This document shows positions 8,230 through 17,763 of a stretch of DNA of 64,000 nt, in pieces. The notes under the pieces are model-generated. The model was given only the letters and a program-made list of their open reading frames with translations, did no database searches and was not told where the DNA came from. This DNA comes from Stenotrophomonas indicatrix (GTDB lineage: Bacteria > Pseudomonadota > Gammaproteobacteria > Xanthomonadales > Xanthomonadaceae). The position numbers and the translations under genes were made by a program. Numbering within the stretch: position 1 is the stretch's first letter; every line of letters starts with the position of its first letter. The DNA lies in NCBI GenBank assembly GCA_041545745.1, contig CP168152.1:2168001-2232000 (forward strand). Direction: 5' to 3'.

Positions 8230-10512
8230 ATGTTCAGCAAAGACCTCGAACACACCATCGGCCAGTGCTACAAGCGCGCCCGTGAGGCCCGACATGAGTT
8301 CATGACGGTCGAACACCTGCTGTTGGCACTGCTCGACAACCCGTCCGCCCAAGCCGTACTGAAGGCGTGCGGCGCCGACGCCGACCGCCTGCGCCAGGAG
8401 CTGGAACAGGCCATCGAGGCCTCCGTGTCCCGCCTGGCCGAAGATGACGGCCGCGATACCCAGCCGACCCTGGGCTTCCAGCGCGTGCTGCAGCGGGCCG
8501 TGTACCACGTGCAGTCCTCCGGCAAGAAGGAGGTCACCGGCGCCAACGTGCTGGTCGCCATCTTCGGCGAAAAGGACTCCCACGCCGTCTATTACCTCAA
8601 CCAGCAGGATGTCACCCGGCTGGATGTGGTCAATTACCTGTCCCACGGCATCGCCAAGCTGGGCGAGGAGGGCGAGCAGCCCTCGTCGTCCGAGGGCGAG
8701 GGCCGCATGGAAGGGGGTGAGGGCGAGCCCAAGGGTGATGCCCTGACCGAGTTCGCCAGCAACCTCAACGAGCAGGCCCGTGCCGGTCGCATCGACCCGC
8801 TGGTCGGCCGTGCCGACGAGATCGAACGCACCATCCAGGTCCTGTGCCGTCGCCGCAAGAACAACCCGCTGTACGTGGGTGAGGCCGGCGTCGGCAAGAC
8901 CGCGATTGCCGAAGGCCTGGCCCGACGCATCGTGGAAGGCTCGGTGCCGGACGTGCTGGCCGATGCGGTCATCTATTCGCTCGACCTCGGCGCGCTGGTG
9001 GCCGGCACCAAATACCGTGGCGACTTCGAGAAGCGCCTGAAGGGTGTGCTGACCGCGCTGAAGAAGGTGCCCAACGCGGTGCTGTTCATCGACGAGATCC
9101 ACACCATCATCGGCGCCGGTTCGGCGTCGGGCGGCACCATGGACGCCTCCAACCTGATCAAGCCGGCATTGGCGTCGGGCGAGCTGCGCTGCATCGGTTC
9201 GACCACCTTCCAGGAATACCGCGGCATCTTCGAGAAGGACCGGGCGCTGGCCCGTCGCTTCCAGAAGATCGATATCGTCGAGCCGACCGTGGGCGAGACC
9301 TACGAGATCCTGCAGGGCCTGAAGTCCAAGTATGAAGCCCACCACGGCGTGACCTACGCCGACGAGGCGTTGCAGGCTGCGGTCGACCTGTCGGTCAAGC
9401 ACATCGCCGACCGCCTCCTGCCGGACAAGGCCATCGACGTGATCGATGAAGCCGGTGCCCGCCAGCGTCTGCTGCCGGAAGATCAGCGCAAGGAGCTGAT
9501 CGACGTCGAAGAGGTCGAGGCCATCGTCGCCAAGATGGCGCGCATCCCGGCCAAGCAGGTCAGCGCCACCGACAAGGATGTGCTACAGCACCTGGAGCGC
9601 AATCTGAAGATGGTGATCTTCGGCCAGGATCCTGCCATCGGCACCCTGGCGTCGGCCATCAAGCTGGCGCGCTCGGGCCTGGGCAATCCGGAAAAGCCGA
9701 TCGGCAACTTCCTGTTCGCCGGCCCCACTGGTGTCGGCAAGACCGAGGTGACCAAGCAGTTGGCGCTGCAGCTGGGCATCGAACTGGTCCGTTTCGACAT
9801 GTCCGAATACATGGAGCCGCATTCGATCAGCCGCCTGATCGGTGCCCCTCCGGGCTACGTCGGCTTCGACCAGGGTGGCCTGCTGACCGAGAAGATCGTC
9901 AAGACACCACACTGCGTGCTGCTGCTGGATGAAATCGAGAAGGCGCACCCGGACATCTTCAACATCCTGTTGCAGGTGATGGACCGCGGCGTGCTGACCG
10001 ACACCAATGGTCGCGAAGCCAACTTCAAGAACGTGGTGCTGGTGATGACCACCAATGCCGGCGCGGCGCAGGCCTCGCGGCGCTCGATCGGTTTCACCAA
10101 GCAGGACCACGCCACCGATGCGATGGAGACCATCCGTCGTGCGTTCACCCCGGAATTCCGCAACCGCCTCGATGCGGTGGTGCAGTTCCAGCCGCTGGGC
10201 TTCGAGCACATCCTGCGCGTGGTCGACAAGTTCCTGATCGAGCTGGAGATGCTGCTGCAGGAGAAGCACGTCAGTCTGTCGGCCACCCCGACTGCGCGCG
10301 ACTGGCTGGCCCACCACGGTTTCGACCCGCTGATGGGTGCCCGCCCGATGGCGCGGGTGCTGCAGGACAAGGTCAAGCGCCCGCTGGCCGACGAGCTGCT
10401 GTTCGGCAAGCTGGTCAACGGCGGCAAGGTCAGCATCGACGTGCGCAACGACGAACTGGTGGTCGAGGCGCAGGCCGAGCCGGAGCGGCTGTTGCCGGCC
10501 ACGGTGGAGTAA
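8230..10512 (+). CDS. clpA: ATP-dependent Clp protease ATP-binding subunit ClpA
   Basis: 760 aa, the usual length. An N-terminal ClpS-docking domain (residues 1-142) is followed by a low-complexity acidic linker. D1 has Walker A GEAGVGKT (217-224) and D2 has Walker A GPTGVGKT (498-505). The RSIGF loop that docks into ClpP is present (618-622). It unfolds substrates, including N-degron proteins handed over by ClpS, for ClpP. Aat, which creates N-degrons, is encoded about 1 kb downstream on the other strand. Confidence 0.98.
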   Translation: MFSKDLEHTIGQCYKRAREARHEFMTVEHLLLALLDNPSAQAVLKACGADADRLRQELEQAIEASVSRLAEDDGRDTQPTLGFQRVLQRAVYHVQSSGKKEVTGANVLVAIFGEKDSHAVYYLNQQDVTRLDVVNYLSHGIAKLGEEGEQPSSSEGEGRMEGGEGEPKGDALTEFASNLNEQARAGRIDPLVGRADEIERTIQVLCRRRKNNPLYVGEAGVGKTAIAEGLARRIVEGSVPDVLADAVIYSLDLGALVAGTKYRGDFEKRLKGVLTALKKVPNAVLFIDEIHTIIGAGSASGGTMDASNLIKPALASGELRCIGSTTFQEYRGIFEKDRALARRFQKIDIVEPTVGETYEILQGLKSKYEAHHGVTYADEALQAAVDLSVKHIADRLLPDKAIDVIDEAGARQRLLPEDQRKELIDVEEVEAIVAKMARIPAKQVSATDKDVLQHLERNLKMVIFGQDPAIGTLASAIKLARSGLGNPEKPIGNFLFAGPTGVGKTEVTKQLALQLGIELVRFDMSEYMEPHSISRLIGAPPGYVGFDQGGLLTEKIVKTPHCVLLLDEIEKAHPDIFNILLQVMDRGVLTDTNGREANFKNVVLVMTTNAGAAQASRRSIGFTKQDHATDAMETIRRAFTPEFRNRLDAVVQFQPLGFEHILRVVDKFLIELEMLLQEKHVSLSATPTARDWLAHHGFDPLMGARPMARVLQDKVKRPLADELLFGKLVNGGKVSIDVRNDELVVEAQAEPERLLPATVE

Positions 10513-10517
10513 GGGTG

Positions 10518-10536
10518 TGCCGGGCATAGCCCGGCA
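10518..10536. repeat. SMAG-type palindrome after clpA
   Basis: TGCCGGGC-ata-GCCCGGCA directly after the clpA stop codon. Confidence 0.6.
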
Positions 10537-10547
10537 GCGGAGGCAGC

Positions 10548-10574
10548 GACAGGGCGGCGCAGGCCGCCCTTGTC
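10548..10574 (+). terminator. Hairpin downstream of clpA
   Basis: Stem GACAGGGCGGC / GCCGCCCTTGTC with a short loop. It lies between the convergent clpA and the secreted-protein gene and could stop both transcripts. No long T tract follows. Confidence 0.5.
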
Positions 10575-10591
10575 GTGTCAGCTCTCAGCTC

Positions 10592-10987
10592 TCAGCGGCT
10601 GCGCTGGCGGGTCATGCGCTTGAAAGTGTCGGCTTCGAGGGGCTCGACCCGCTCGATCGTGCAACTGGCGCGATCGGTTTTCAGCACGCTGCGCGAGCCA
10701 CCGCACAGCTGGTTGCTTTCACCCTGGGTTTCAAATGCCAGCCGCCGCGAGGTCACGGCGCTGCTGCAGGAGGCTTTGAACACCACGCGGTAGTGCTGGT
10801 CACCATTGCGCAGCAGCACATCGCGATCGGCGCCGGCGCGGACGATCTGCTGGTCTTCGCTCAAGGCAATGCAGCTGTCACCGGTGGTGGCTGGCGGCGT
10901 GTCGGCCGCCTGGGCGGCGGGTGCGATCAGGGCGGCAGTGATGAGTGCGAGGGCAGCGAAGCCAGCGGACAGGGAAGGCATGTTCAT
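10592..10987 (-). CDS. Hypothetical secreted protein (131 aa)
   Basis: A signal peptide is evident (MNMPSLSAGFAALALITAALIAPAAQA, residues 1-27). The mature domain holds four cysteines (SCIALSED, KASCSSA, NQLCGG, RASCTIER). The pattern of paired cysteines around short beta-strands resembles small lysozyme-inhibitor-like or DUF6491-type secreted proteins, but I cannot assign a family. Two adjacent ATGs (10987, 10981) are possible starts. The frame is open further upstream, but the signal peptide argues against a longer protein. Confidence 0.65.
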   Translation of the reverse strand: MNMPSLSAGFAALALITAALIAPAAQAADTPPATTGDSCIALSEDQQIVRAGADRDVLLRNGDQHYRVVFKASCSSAVTSRRLAFETQGESNQLCGGSRSVLKTDRASCTIERVEPLEADTFKRMTRQRSR

Positions 10988-11133
10988 GGCGGGGGCAGGG
11001 GTGGCGATCCGGACTGGATCGGATGCCACGATGACGCCACTGCCGCGAATGCGAATCTGCCGCAAGCATGGCTGACCGATGTCACGGTGCATTCGGTCAG
11101 GGTGCCGTCCGGCAGGGCCGGATTTCAGGCATG

Positions 11134-11165
11134 ACAAAAGGCCAGCGTCCAGGGCTGGCCTTGTC
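11134..11165 (-). terminator. Intrinsic terminator of infA
   Basis: A perfect 9-bp stem AAGGCCAGC (11138-11146) / GCTGGCCTT (11154-11162). On the minus strand it is followed by TTTTGTC. It lies 25 bp beyond the infA stop. Confidence 0.8.
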
Positions 11166-11189
11166 GGGGTGGCGCAAGGCGCCAGCCGC

Positions 11190-11408
11190 TTACTTCATTC
11201 GGTAGGTGATACGACCCTTGGTCAGGTCGTACGGGGTCATTTCAACCTTGACCCGGTCACCGGTGAGGATGCGGATGTAGTTCTTGCGCATGCGGCCGGA
11301 GATGTGGGCGATGATTTCGTGCCCATTTTCCAGACGAACGCGGAAAGTGGTGTTCGGCAGCGTCTCGCTGACGGTGCCCTCGAACTCGATGGAATCGTCT
11401 TTCGACAT
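11190..11408 (-). CDS. infA: Translation initiation factor IF-1
   Basis: 72 aa, nearly invariant sequence ([19 protein letters not shown], then [19 protein letters not shown]). It is a single S1-type OB-fold that binds the ribosomal A site during initiation. As in many gammaproteobacteria it sits between aat and clpA. It lies downstream of aat on the same strand and has its own terminator. Confidence 0.99.
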   Translation of the reverse strand: MSKDDSIEFEGTVSETLPNTTFRVRLENGHEIIAHISGRMRKNYIRILTGDRVKVEMTPYDLTKGRITYRMK

Positions 11409-11494
11409 GTAGTCCTGTGCGGTTCAGAAAACGGCCACGTTGGGCCTAAGGCGCAGCATTTTACGCGTCAAACGCCCAGCTTGCAAAGATTGCG

Positions 11495-12235
11495 TTATTC
11501 CCCGGCAAAATCCGCCGCCGGCACGCGCCCGACCAGCTGGGTCCAGGCACCATCCCGGCCCGGCGCCTGCACCGCACTGCGGACCTGCTCCAGAAACGGC
11601 GCGCGCGGCAGGTGCTCGGCCCCCATGCGCAGCAGGTGCGGGTTCTCCACCTGCGCATCGATCAGTGGCCAACCCCAGCCGTGCAGCGTGCGTGCCAGTG
11701 CCGCCAGCGCCACCTTGGAGCCGCCGCTGGCGCCACTGAACATGCTTTCGCCGAAGAACATCGCACCGATGGCCACGCCATAGATGCCGCCGACCAGCGT
11801 CTGCCGGTCCCACACTTCGAAGGAATGCGCGAAACCCAGGTCGTGCAGCTGGCTGTAGGCATCCACCATCGCCGGGCTGATCCAGGTGCCGTCCTGGCCG
11901 GGGCGGGGCGCGCTGGCACAGGCACGCATCACCTCGCTGAAGGCAGTATCGGCGGTCACTTCCCAGGTGCTGCCGCGCAGCTGCCGGCGGAACCTGCTGC
12001 TCAGGTGCACGCCATCGGTGCGGAACACCATGCGCGGGTCCGGCGACCACCACAGGATCGGCTCGCCCTCGCTGAACCACGGAAAGATGCCGCCGGCATA
12101 GGCGTTGAGCAGGCGCAGCGGGTGCAGGTCACCGCCCACGGCCAGCAGTCCATCGGGTTGGCGCAGGGCGGTCTCGGCTGGCGGGAAGGGGGCATCCGGC
12201 GCATCGGCCAGGCGCCAGGGCAGCTGACGGGTCAT
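11495..12235 (-). CDS. aat: Leucyl/phenylalanyl-tRNA--protein transferase
   Basis: 246 aa. It adds Leu or Phe to N-terminal Lys or Arg, creating N-degrons for ClpS-ClpAP. The signature stretches GLLAVGGDLHPLRLLNAYAGGIFPW, WWSPDPRMVF and FGESMFS are intact. The ATG at 12235 (MTRQLPWRL) is chosen over an upstream in-frame ATG because homologues start there. It is encoded divergently from the DUF1963-like gene, upstream of infA on the same strand. Confidence 0.97.
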   Translation of the reverse strand: MTRQLPWRLADAPDAPFPPAETALRQPDGLLAVGGDLHPLRLLNAYAGGIFPWFSEGEPILWWSPDPRMVFRTDGVHLSSRFRRQLRGSTWEVTADTAFSEVMRACASAPRPGQDGTWISPAMVDAYSQLHDLGFAHSFEVWDRQTLVGGIYGVAIGAMFFGESMFSGASGGSKVALAALARTLHGWGWPLIDAQVENPHLLRMGAEHLPRAPFLEQVRSAVQAPGRDGAWTQLVGRVPAADFAGE

Positions 12236-12306
12236 GCCGGCATTGTATTCGTCGTGGCGATGCGCGATGTCTGGCACCATCACGCACTACCGGCAAGGAG
12301 CCCCGC

Positions 12307-13575
12307 ATGAGCGATCCGATCACCGCCATCCTCGATGCGCACGATGCGCCGCGCACACGCAATGACAGCCTGGCCATGCTGTTGACCCTGGCCAGCGAAG
12401 ACCGTCCCCAGCTTGGCGCGCTGCTGCTGCGGGCGCTGGACCGCCGCTCGCCCAGCTCCACCTTCCTCGACACCGCCTTGGATCTGCTGCCGGACGAGGC
12501 TGTCGCCCCGGTCTGTATTGACGCCTGGCGGCGCTATCGTGACGGCGAGCGCGGCGAGCTGCTGACCAGCGTGCTGGAGTTTGCCAGCTACCAGGCGCCG
12601 CACACGCTGCAGGACGATTGGGAGGCGCTGCTGGAGGTCGCCATCGAGGATCACATCCAGCTGGCCTTGCAGGTCTGGCAGGCATTGCCGCCGTCGGTTG
12701 CGACTGACTGGGCGCATCGGTTGACCGAGGCAGACGACGATCGCGAACTGGAGCGGGCCAAGGCAGTGCTGCTGGCCACCCAGCCGGAGACCCACGCCGC
12801 CGCCCGTGGCTACCTGGCCGACTGGAGCGACCTGGATGCCGAGGTCTGGGCGCACTGGGCGGGCCTGGCCGATGGCCCGCGTCTGCGCCGCCTGCATGGC
12901 CAGCAACCGCTGCACCTGCGTTTCGGGCGCGAACAGCATCGCGCACAGGTGGCCGAAGAGCCTGCCTGGCGCAAGCGGATCTGGCGGCTGCATCCCACCT
13001 GGAATGGTGGTCAGGTGCATCATGCCGGGCATATGGGCGGCCTGCTCGATGCCGTGTGTGGCAGCTGTCAGGCACCGCTGCAGCGCTTGCTGCAGACCGA
13101 CGCTGCGGCGCTGGAGGAAGGCGCGGCCGGCTCGATCACCCTGGGCCTGTGCCTGGACTGCTGCGGCTGGGAAGATCCGCCCGTGCGTTTCTATCGCCAC
13201 GATGCGGAAGGTCTGCCGAGCTGCCACCCCAGCCAGCACTGCGAAGTGCCGATCAATCCCACCGACAGCGGCGACCTGCTGCAGGCCGAAGTGGGTCTTG
13301 CCGCGATGGACAGCCCTCGCTGGCAGCAGCAGGACTGGGGCCAGTCCAATCACCGGCAGAACCTGTCGCGGGTGGGTGGCGCACCGAGCTGGGTGCAGAG
13401 CGCGCACTACCCGGCGTGCATAGATTGTGGCGAGCAGATGCCTTTCGTGATGCAGCTGGACTCAACGTTGCCGACCACCAATGAAGGCATGGTGCTGTGG
13501 GGTAGTGGCGGCATGCTGTACAGCTTCTGGTGCGCGAAGTGCCGGGTGAGCGGGCACTTCTGGCAATGCACCTGA
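12307..13575 (+). CDS. DUF1963/YwqG-like protein with N-terminal helical repeats
   Basis: 422 aa. The N-terminal half is helical and repeat-like. The C-terminal half has the pattern RVGGAPSWVQSAHYPACIDCGEQMPFVMQLDS and a final GxGGMLYSFWCAKC, as in DUF1963-type proteins. Four CxxC pairs (CGSC, CLDC, CIDC, CAKC) suggest one or two bound zinc ions. Biochemical function is unknown. A convincing Shine-Dalgarno sequence (CAAGGAG) precedes the ATG. Confidence 0.75.
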   Translation: MSDPITAILDAHDAPRTRNDSLAMLLTLASEDRPQLGALLLRALDRRSPSSTFLDTALDLLPDEAVAPVCIDAWRRYRDGERGELLTSVLEFASYQAPHTLQDDWEALLEVAIEDHIQLALQVWQALPPSVATDWAHRLTEADDDRELERAKAVLLATQPETHAAARGYLADWSDLDAEVWAHWAGLADGPRLRRLHGQQPLHLRFGREQHRAQVAEEPAWRKRIWRLHPTWNGGQVHHAGHMGGLLDAVCGSCQAPLQRLLQTDAAALEEGAAGSITLGLCLDCCGWEDPPVRFYRHDAEGLPSCHPSQHCEVPINPTDSGDLLQAEVGLAAMDSPRWQQQDWGQSNHRQNLSRVGGAPSWVQSAHYPACIDCGEQMPFVMQLDSTLPTTNEGMVLWGSGGMLYSFWCAKCRVSGHFWQCT

Positions 13576-13600
13576 GCGCCGCATCCCCGCCATTGCTGTG

Positions 13601-13623
13601 GTAGATGCCAACCTTGGTTGGCA
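13601..13623. repeat. SMAG palindrome
   Basis: GTAGATGCCAACC-tt-GGTTGGCA, a complete GTAG-headed element between two convergent genes. Confidence 0.8.
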
Positions 13624-13636
13624 GGCTTCTCCGGCG

Positions 13637-14761
13637 CTACGGTTCCGCACGAAACGGGCCATGCCCCTGCAGCTCCTGCTGGTAGCGCCGCACATCGCGT
13701 CGCTCCTGTCGGCACCAGTCCTGCAGTGCCTCGGCGAAGTCCGCGTCGGCTACCCAGTGCCGGCTGCGCACGATGGTGGGCAGGAAGCCGCGTGCCAGCT
13801 TGTGCTCACCCTGCGCGCCCGGCTCGAAGCGGGCTATCCGCTCGCGCAGGCAGTATTCGATGCTCTGGTAGTAGCAGGCCTCGAAGTGCAGGCCGGGCAG
13901 GGTGGCGCCGCCCCAGTAACGGCCGTAGAGCGTGTCGCCACCACGCAGGCACAGCGCACCGGCAATGGGTTCGCCGTCCTGTTCGGCCAGGAACAGCACC
14001 AGCCCTCGGCCCAGTGAAATCGCCAAGTGGCGCAGGAACGCTTCGGTCAGCGCTGGCGCGTTGCCGTATTCCAGGAAGGTCTGCAGGTAGAAGCGGTACA
14101 TGGCTTGCAGATCGGCGCGGCTCGCTTCGTCGCCATGCACCACCCGGAAGCTGATGCCCTGTCGGGTGACCTTGGCCCGCTCCTGGCGGATGTTCTTGCG
14201 GTGCTTGTGGTTCATGGCGTCGAGGAACTGCTCGAACGTGCTCCAGTCGCCCGGGTTCTGCCATTGGAACTGGATGTCCTCGCGCAGCAGCCAGTCGTCG
14301 CCGAAGGCGGTCTCGTCAGCTGCCGTGTGGAAATTGATGTGTGCCGACGACACGCCGAGTGCGGGCATCTGTTCGCGCAGTGCCGTCAACAGCATGGTGC
14401 GCTGCGAATCGTCACGGGCCAGCAGGCGCGGGCCGGTCACCGGCGAGTACGGCACCGCGCCGAGCCACTTCGGGTAGTAGTCGCGTCCGTGCCGCGCATA
14501 GGCATTGGCCCAGGCGTGGTCGAACACGAACTCACCGTGGGAATTGGTCTTCAGGTAGCCGGGAACGGCGCCGACCAGGGTGTGGCCGTCCCACAGGGTG
14601 AAGTGCTGCGGCTGCCAACCCCAGTCCTCGCGCAGGCAGCCGTAGGTTTCCAGGCCGGCAAGGAATGCGTGGCTGACGAACGGGTTGCGGCCATCGTGCA
14701 GGCTATCCCAGTCGGTGGCGGGAACGGGCTGCAGGGAGTCGAGGAAGCGGGCGGTGGGCAT
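13637..14761 (-). CDS. FemAB-like / GNAT-fold peptidoglycan-type acyltransferase family protein (PF04339-like)
   Basis: 374 aa. The sequence has the traits of the FemAB-like family: GYLKTNSHGEFVFDHAWANAY, MNHKHRKNIRQERAKV and the C-terminal HKLARGFLP. The substrate is unknown; Fem proteins use aminoacyl-tRNA, whereas bacterial PF04339 members are uncharacterised. Being near aat, another aminoacyl-tRNA-using transferase, may be coincidence. No signal peptide is present, so a cytoplasmic enzyme is expected. Confidence 0.85.
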   Translation of the reverse strand: MPTARFLDSLQPVPATDWDSLHDGRNPFVSHAFLAGLETYGCLREDWGWQPQHFTLWDGHTLVGAVPGYLKTNSHGEFVFDHAWANAYARHGRDYYPKWLGAVPYSPVTGPRLLARDDSQRTMLLTALREQMPALGVSSAHINFHTAADETAFGDDWLLREDIQFQWQNPGDWSTFEQFLDAMNHKHRKNIRQERAKVTRQGISFRVVHGDEASRADLQAMYRFYLQTFLEYGNAPALTEAFLRHLAISLGRGLVLFLAEQDGEPIAGALCLRGGDTLYGRYWGGATLPGLHFEACYYQSIEYCLRERIARFEPGAQGEHKLARGFLPTIVRSRHWVADADFAEALQDWCRQERRDVRRYQQELQGHGPFRAEP

Positions 14762-14956
14762 GGGGAGAGGATAGGGCAGGTGAGGTAATCAGTGCCAAAC
14801 GTTCTCGTTCGTGGCGTTCTGGCGCCGCAATTGGCCCTGAGGGTTTTACGAAAACTGCAGCAATGTGGAGTGAAGTGCTGATCCCTAGCGGATGGATGGG
14901 CAACGCTCAGATGCGCGCACGCAAGCGTGCATCAGTCCATCGCACAGGAGTTAAGC

Positions 14957-16489
14957 ATGAAACGGAGATCTATCATTCCGACGGCAGTTCTTGGGCTACT
15001 TCTCGCAGCATCTAGTTCCTGCCCTGCTGCGTCCGTCGAAGTTGTTCCGCCAGAGCAGGCCACAGATGTGGCGCTTGATCTTATGTTGACCCGGGAGGGG
15101 CAGCGCATGCTTGACCGCTTCCAGCTGGCACGCTCCAAGTCGGCCAACCTTGCCGTGACGGCGTCGGTTGATCTGGTGCGGCAGGTACTGGTCATTGATC
15201 TGGATCGGCGGATTCTGGATGGCGAAGACGATCACTCGTTTGAGGATATCGAGCAGCGGATCAGGACTGCGCTGGCAGCTTATGCACTGCAGGCTGGTGC
15301 GGGGGAAGTAGTGACCGAGATCGTCTACGGGGGGAAGCCTTACTCGCACTACTTTCAGCGCGACTTACAGTTCAGGCAGGGGGTGGCGCCATTAGGAAAC
15401 TCGGTACTTGTGTCAGCCAGTCATGGCCTGGTGAGCATTCATCCCGGCCGGGAGTGGGAATTCCAGCGTCCGCTCAGTCACGGCATTCGAGAGGATCTCA
15501 TCACTCCCGGGTACGCGGAGGAGCTGCAGACCTTCCTTCAGGACAGGGGTTCGGCGTCAGTGTATCGGGCTCGCCGCAATACGGGCGATCTTCACCCGGA
15601 TTCGATGAGGCCGTGGAGTGAGATGTCCGCACGCTATCATCTTATGAACCTGCTCCCTGACCGCACCGACATCTGGCATCACTTTGCCAACAGTACGGAG
15701 AGGGATAGGGAGGTAAAAGACGACATCAGGTCGCGGCCTTACTACGCCAATCATCTGGCGGTGGAGGGCATGCTCAGCCTTCATACCAATGCAAGCGACT
15801 CACCCTCTGCCCGAGGCACGCGAGCGTACTACCACGCAAACAAGCAAGCAGATCGTGAATTGGGCGATATGGCGCTGTGCTATATGCATGAACTCATTAC
15901 TGCGCAGGACGCATACACAGAGTTTCCAGTTGCGGCAAAGTCAGAGGCCGCCCGCCATGGCGAGAACGGGTTCGCACACATGCCCTCGGTTGTGATCGAG
16001 ATGGCGTTCCACACAAATGCTGAAGACGCAGCCGCCTTGCTGGATCCAGTGTTCCGCACTGCCTCCATGAAGGGAGTCGAGAAGGGCTACCGGCTCTTCC
16101 GCGAAGGCAAGGGCTGCGTTCCGTTGAAGGCCGAGCCCATCCAGGGAATCCAGTTGCCCCAGGGAAGCTCACAGCAGGTTGATGTCGCCTTCGAGGGCTA
16201 TCCGCAGTACCCCATCGAACTGGTCACCACGAACGTGGGCTGCCCGCCCGGATGGACCTGTAGCGACGGAAAGGTTCACATCACTACCCCCGACGACAAA
16301 CCCAGCCAGATCACCCTGCGGTGCGAGAACGCCGGGAGTGCGCCAATTCTGTGGGATACGCGGGTCGTGGACGCCGATGGCGTGAAATCGCCGTCTGTGC
16401 GCCACGTCGTGCAGTGCATCCGAACGTCGCGCGGATCGAATGGGGCTCCGATCAGCCCTGCCGGTGTGGAGCCCGCGACGGCAGGTTGA
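14957..16489 (+). CDS. Probable exported N-acetylmuramoyl-L-alanine amidase-like protein (Amidase_3 variant)
   Basis: 510 aa. A signal peptide runs to about residue 25 (MKRRSIIPTAVLGLLLAASSSCPA). The central domain resembles Amidase_3 zinc hydrolases: a first His in VLVSASHG, a candidate Glu ligand in GIREDLITPGYAEEL, SLHTNAS for the second His, and the catalytic-Glu motif PSVVIEMAFHTN. The usual DPGHGG is altered. A C-terminal region of about 130 residues with three or four cysteines looks like a beta-sandwich. Codon use is less GC-biased than in neighbours, so acquisition by transfer is possible. The ATG at 14957 with GGAG upstream is the preferred start. Confidence 0.7.
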   Translation: MKRRSIIPTAVLGLLLAASSSCPAASVEVVPPEQATDVALDLMLTREGQRMLDRFQLARSKSANLAVTASVDLVRQVLVIDLDRRILDGEDDHSFEDIEQRIRTALAAYALQAGAGEVVTEIVYGGKPYSHYFQRDLQFRQGVAPLGNSVLVSASHGLVSIHPGREWEFQRPLSHGIREDLITPGYAEELQTFLQDRGSASVYRARRNTGDLHPDSMRPWSEMSARYHLMNLLPDRTDIWHHFANSTERDREVKDDIRSRPYYANHLAVEGMLSLHTNASDSPSARGTRAYYHANKQADRELGDMALCYMHELITAQDAYTEFPVAAKSEAARHGENGFAHMPSVVIEMAFHTNAEDAAALLDPVFRTASMKGVEKGYRLFREGKGCVPLKAEPIQGIQLPQGSSQQVDVAFEGYPQYPIELVTTNVGCPPGWTCSDGKVHITTPDDKPSQITLRCENAGSAPILWDTRVVDADGVKSPSVRHVVQCIRTSRGSNGAPISPAGVEPATAG

Positions 16490-16498
16490 GTGCTTTGT

Positions 16499-16524
16499 GA
16501 AGCGGGCGCTTTCGCGCCCGCTTC
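16499..16524 (+). terminator. Strong hairpin after the amidase-like gene
   Basis: A perfect 11-bp stem GAAGCGGGCGC / GCGCCCGCTTC around a TTTC tetraloop, 10 bp past the stop codon and between convergent genes. The following T tract is weak. Confidence 0.65.
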
Positions 16525-16559
16525 GAGTCAACCATTCCTCGACGCTACAGAAGCCAGCC

Positions 16560-17594
<1,035 letters not shown>

Positions 17595-17763
17595 TCATAG
17601 AGTGGCGGCTGGGGCAGGGCGATTCAAGCCGATGAACAGAACAGCGCCATCCACGGGCGGTTTCGGGCCCTGTCCCCGCTTGTGCGGTAACGGATAACTG
17701 AAAACTGACGCCGTCTCGTTTATTATCAAACACTAACAGCGCATTCCAAAGGTATGGTCTAAG

